Source: Adlercreutzia sp. ZJ176
Lineage (GTDB): Bacteria; Actinomycetota; Coriobacteriia; Coriobacteriales; Eggerthellaceae
NCBI RefSeq assembly: GCF_011038975.1
Contig: NZ_JAAKEC010000001.1
Span: 153,814 to 217,813, forward strand
Length of the DNA: 64,000 nt
Direction: 5' to 3'
Position numbers and translations under genes: made by a program. Positions 61,430 to 64,000 of this stretch are shown piece after piece. The notes under the pieces were generated by a model, which saw only the letters and a program-made list of their open reading frames with translations, was not told the DNA's origin and made no database searches. How positions within the stretch are numbered: the first letter of the stretch is position 1; each line of letters opens with the position of its first letter.

Positions 61430-62662
61430 CTAATCCTCCTCCCAGTACAGAAGACGGTCGAGTATCGGATCGGCTCCGTATCTACCTGAGAGGTACTGCC
61501 TATCAAAAGCTGCATTCTTGCTCACGAGGTTGCCGTTCGGCTCGTGAATGTCGGACAGCGACCAGAGAGAGCTCGCCTCATTCTCATCACGGGCCGCAAA
61601 CCAGATCTCATCACGGCGGAACACATCATTTCGCATAATGCTGACATCTTGCGAGGTGAACACGAGCTGTGCGCCGTTTCGATTGATGATAGGGTCTTGG
61701 AAGAGCATGATGATGAACCTGAGCAGTTTAGGATGAAGCTTGGAATCCAACTCGTCTATGACGAGCAGGTTTCCTTTCTTAATCGCGTCGTCGAGCGTGA
61801 CCGCCATGCTCATCATCTTGCGCGTTCCGGCAGACTCCTTGTTTAGGCGGAGTTCGTAGGTCTCTCCATTTACAATATGGCGAACCCAGACGTGCCTGTT
61901 CTCGAAATCGTCTTCGTCACCTTCGACCCGAAAGCCGTCAATGCTTATTCCGGCTGCTTTGAGGATGCCGACGATGATATCTTCGTCCTCTTGCTCAAGC
62001 ATCTTCTCAAGGATGAGCTCTTCGAAGCGAAAGTCAAAGTCGATGAACCTTGTCGAGGCGATCCACTCTGCGGCCATATCAACAAATTCGATGTCGTAGT
62101 TCAACGCGAGGAAGGACAGGTAGGGTATATCGAAGTTGAATGACGTATTCGCCCTGGCACGCTTGAGCACCGAGCCTAACTCAACCTCGTCACCTATCCG
62201 CTCGAACAGCATAGCGGTTCGCGTTCCTCCAACGTTCTTCCTCGTCAGACTCTCGGAGGTTATCCCTTCAGCGTCGAAGGAGAGCCTGTAGCGAAACTCC
62301 TGGCCCTTCGTCCTAAAGTAGACCTCGAAGTCGGAGGGCTCGTTCGGATGCACATCGTCGAAGCGGAATGCGTCGGCGCCTTTTACCTTGGGCCGCGGAA
62401 CGCCCTTTGTTGCCTCGTCTTTACGGGAGAGGAGGTAAATCGGATATGAGACAGCATCAAACATTCTATGCATGGCGAGAAACAAGTTGGACTTGCCGCC
62501 AGCGTTCGGACCGAATATAACTGACACCGGAAGGAACGCTTGTCCGTCCTTCTCGTCAACGATCAAGGACTCCTTGAACTCTTTCATGGCGGAGGCTTGC
62601 ATGTCGAATGTCGTCTCATCCCGATACGAGCGGAAGTTGTCGAATGTGAACTGACAGAGCAT
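61430..62662 (-). CDS. RloA/AbiLi-like AAA ATPase (AAA_15/21)
   Basis: A 410-aa ABC-type ATPase: Walker A FGPNAGGKSNLFLAM, signature-like RLNKESAGTRKMMSM, Walker B NLLVIDELDSKLHPKLL and a distal His-loop region (VFTSQDVSIM). The N-terminus LCQFTFDNFRSYRDET is typical of OLD/RloA-like sensors. The ATG at 62662 follows AAGGAGAAG. First gene of the six-gene operon. Confidence 0.92.
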   Translation of the reverse strand: MLCQFTFDNFRSYRDETTFDMQASAMKEFKESLIVDEKDGQAFLPVSVIFGPNAGGKSNLFLAMHRMFDAVSYPIYLLSRKDEATKGVPRPKVKGADAFRFDDVHPNEPSDFEVYFRTKGQEFRYRLSFDAEGITSESLTRKNVGGTRTAMLFERIGDEVELGSVLKRARANTSFNFDIPYLSFLALNYDIEFVDMAAEWIASTRFIDFDFRFEELILEKMLEQEDEDIIVGILKAAGISIDGFRVEGDEDDFENRHVWVRHIVNGETYELRLNKESAGTRKMMSMAVTLDDAIKKGNLLVIDELDSKLHPKLLRFIIMLFQDPIINRNGAQLVFTSQDVSIMRNDVFRRDEIWFAARDENEASSLWSLSDIHEPNGNLVSKNAAFDRQYLSGRYGADPILDRLLYWEED

Positions 62663-62733
62663 CGGGCTTCTCCTTATGTCTAGATAGTGCATTATTAACA
62701 AATCTTAACAGAAAATATTTATGATTTTACTGG

Positions 62734-62762
62734 ATTATACGTTCAGATTCTACTCTATTCAA
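62734..62762 (-). promoter_or_regulatory. Promoter of the RloAB-CBASS operon
   Basis: TTGAAT (62762-62757), 17-bp spacer, TATAAT (62739-62734) on the minus strand, a near-consensus vegetative promoter with an AT-rich ~65-nt leader before the ATG at 62662. It implies constitutive expression of all six genes. Confidence 0.85.
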
Positions 62763-63003
62763 GAGATAAGTACGCTTGTGAGAAACACTCCATCAACCCA
62801 GTTACCAATTTGCCAGACGCGTCTAGCATTTCACTCGAGGTAACGTCATTCCGCTTCGCAAGCACCCCATGCGCCGCATAGTGGAGGCCTGCGTCGCCAA
62901 TCTGGATGCGGACTGGGCAAGCGCTTAGACATAAATAGAGCCAGTCCCAGTAGGACCGGCCCTTGCAAAGCCTCGAAGGCTTTTTACGTACCATTACGCC
63001 CAT
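62755..63003 (-). pseudogene. Possible gene remnant overlapping terminator repeat
   Basis: A frame whose N-terminal part is just the dispersed repeat; the rest (VLAKRNDVTSSEMLDASG, LVTGLMECFSQAYLSLE) is helical and protein-like. It has no ribosome site and overlaps the -35 of the defence promoter. Probably the tail of a truncated gene. Confidence 0.25.
62926..62983. repeat. Dispersed double-hairpin repeat, copy B
   Basis: Nearly identical to 51598-51655 (two differences by eye). On the minus strand it lies between the AlbA-like remnant and the defence promoter, where its stems could insulate the operon from upstream transcription. Confidence 0.8.
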
Positions 63004-63091
63004 CGAGTCAACCGTCTTTCCGTACTCATGACATGCAACAATCCGCAGCCTGCTCAGAAATCACTCCGAAAATTTTTTCATAGTAGCGCCG

Positions 63092-63700
63092 CTATTGGTT
63101 CTTAGCTATTATCCAGCGTCCGCGAGTGTCACCCTCGCGGACCAAAACGCCTTCTTTGCGAAGACCCGCCATCGCTCTCTCAATATGTCGCTTGCTCATT
63201 CCTAAGTTATCTGCGGTGCTCTGCGCGCTGATTTTCGAATCGCCTGCGATGAGGTGCAGCGCTTGTTCCTCAGTTGTCACGGCCCCACTACTAACATTAC
63301 CGACATCATTCCCGTCAGAATCAACAGCAAGTGGCACGAAAATGCTCGACCGCTCAGGGTTTACCCGCTCATTTAGCACCGGACTTCCATAGCCAGCAGC
63401 TGTCCACTTCTCCACCATATTGGGAATGCCGCCCCCGGCACGCTCGCCGATGTTGATGAGCGCGAACATCTTCATCATCGTCTCGTTGTGCGGGTCGGAA
63501 TTGCCACCGATGCAGGCATTCTCTATGCCGATGCGAAAGCCACCGGGGTTCAAGAGGCGCAGCCCCCCCCCAGGAAGACGACGCCGCGTCGCTCGTTGCA
63601 GTCCGCGTTAGTGAGGCAGTTCGCAATGGCTTCACGCAAGGCATCGTGCACCTCGGTTTCGCCGACGCGTATAAGCGTCGGACGAGGCACATGGGCTTCC
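63092..63700 (-). pseudogene. Truncated, frameshifted AlbA_2/Schlafen-like ATP-binding gene
   Basis: The 5' piece (TLIRVGETEVHDALREAIAN, CLTNADCNERRGVVFL) and the 3' piece (NPGGFRIGIENACIGGNSDP, NIGERAGGGIPNMVEKWTAA, then a winged-helix end) are parts of one RecG-like/HATPase_c_4 regulator. A run of nine G (C on the plus strand, 63563-63571) puts them in different frames. The N-terminal AlbA domain is missing: the coding sequence is cut where the host-derived flank begins near 63700. Confidence 0.7.
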
Positions 63701-63740
63701 TGCGGACGGCCACTTGGGCCGCCTGGGACTCGGGACTGGG

Positions 63741-64000
63741 CGCCGAACTCGTGAGGATTCGCTGAAATGTCGGGTGATTCGGAGAAGGTAGGAGTATAAT
63801 GCTTTCCCATTGCGGGCGTGGTTCAATGGTAGAACTTGAGCTTCCCAAGCTGTTAGCGAGGTGGGCACCTGCGAAACACGCGAAATGTGCATTCGCTAAA
63901 TCCCCAGTTCAGAGCATATTATTTTGAAACCTCTGAGCATCTTCGATTTCCTTCTCGATTTCTGCAACCCCGAATTTTCCAGTACGTTTCCAGTATTTTG
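63741..64000. repeat. Right copy of 260-bp direct repeat (att region)
   Basis: It repeats 52963-53222 at an offset of 10,778 bp and runs to the last base of the window. It includes the host gene end, tRNA promoter (TATAAT 63795-63800), tRNA 5' half and the left-end sequence of the unit. Confidence 0.9.
63812..63851 (+). tRNA. tRNA-Gly(CCC) 5' half, second copy
   Basis: Identical to 53034-53073, again broken after GCT of the anticodon stem and followed by the same non-tRNA sequence. It is not a functional tRNA as it stands; the 3' half is expected beyond the window. Confidence 0.85.

Larger units (their letters stand above)
53074..63851. mobile_element. Plasmid-like integrated unit, 10.8 kb, with defence operon
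   Basis: The unit is bounded by two copies of the tRNA-Gly 5' half. GC content and codon style are visibly lower than in the first 40 kb. It encodes parA, parB, an HTH replication-type protein with internal 15-bp direct repeats, decayed genes, and a six-gene defence operon. No integrase, relaxase or T4SS gene was recognised. Because the sequence following the right tRNA half is again the left end of the unit, a second copy or related element probably follows. Confidence 0.75.

Noticed and set aside
53074..63851. Classification as a conjugative element (ICE)
   Set aside because: No relaxase, coupling protein, T4SS component or recombinase was recognised, so only a plasmid-like integrated unit is supported.

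Overview
The window is high-GC, gene-dense actinobacterial DNA. Three things point to the class Coriobacteriia, probably family Eggerthellaceae (an inference from gene content and style): long Ala/Arg/Gly-rich in-frame insertions in otherwise ordinary enzymes, a dnaK-grpE-dnaJ-hspR-clpB cluster, and many anaerobe-type genes (2[4Fe-4S] ferredoxin, HypE/NikR nickel genes). Genus cannot be fixed from sequence alone. Two perfect chromosomal parS sites (2886-2909 and 30947-30974) suggest a position within the origin-proximal part of the chromosome.

Layout. 0-6.4 kb: ABC-2 export system (two permeases, ATPase, small DUF4177-like protein) on the minus strand, divergent from a DesK/NarL-type two-component system whose two genes are separated by a 172-bp inverted-repeat element. 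6.4-17.3 kb: an MFS-CBS fusion transporter, a membrane-anchored low-complexity protein, an orphan LytS-type kinase, a TSUP permease, a GT2-like enzyme, RsgA, and a Trk potassium-uptake operon that begins with an unlisted 45-aa membrane peptide. 17.3-25 kb: a second MITE-like element (perfect 37-bp inverted repeats) and the heat-shock operon. 25-30 kb: ferredoxin, a nickel/hydrogenase maturation operon and phosphoglucomutase. 30.05-31.34 kb: a gene-free but highly structured stretch (terminators, 32-bp tandem repeats, a perfect 36-bp palindrome, parS). 31.3-40.6 kb: a MerR regulator with its classical 19-bp-spacer promoter driving a DUF554 membrane protein, DUF364, YqeY, a secreted coiled-coil/lysozyme-like protein, a sortase-anchored papain-like peptidase, and a ferritin-like protein.

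41-52.7 kb is accessory: an AAA_14/DUF4143 ATPase, a DUF6323/DUF6179-like pair, a McrBC-like pair with a DUF2357/PD-(D/E)XK subunit, an AlkA-type glycosylase, two redox genes sharing a MerR-type promoter, and an Abi_2/HEPN protein. 53.07-63.85 kb is a plasmid-like integrated unit inserted in the anticodon arm of a tRNA-Gly gene. It carries parA-parB-rep, two decayed genes and one six-gene minus-strand operon with its own consensus promoter: RloA-like ATPase, RloB, CD-NTase, E2-E1 (Cap2), JAB protease (Cap3) and a membrane-anchored last protein. This is a type II CBASS operon fused transcriptionally to an AbiL/RloAB-type pair, and is the most interesting system here.

The tRNA 5' half, its promoter and the left end of the unit recur at 63741-64000 exactly 10,778 bp downstream, so the element is probably followed by a second copy or a relative. 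No integrase, relaxase or transposase was recognised in the unit.
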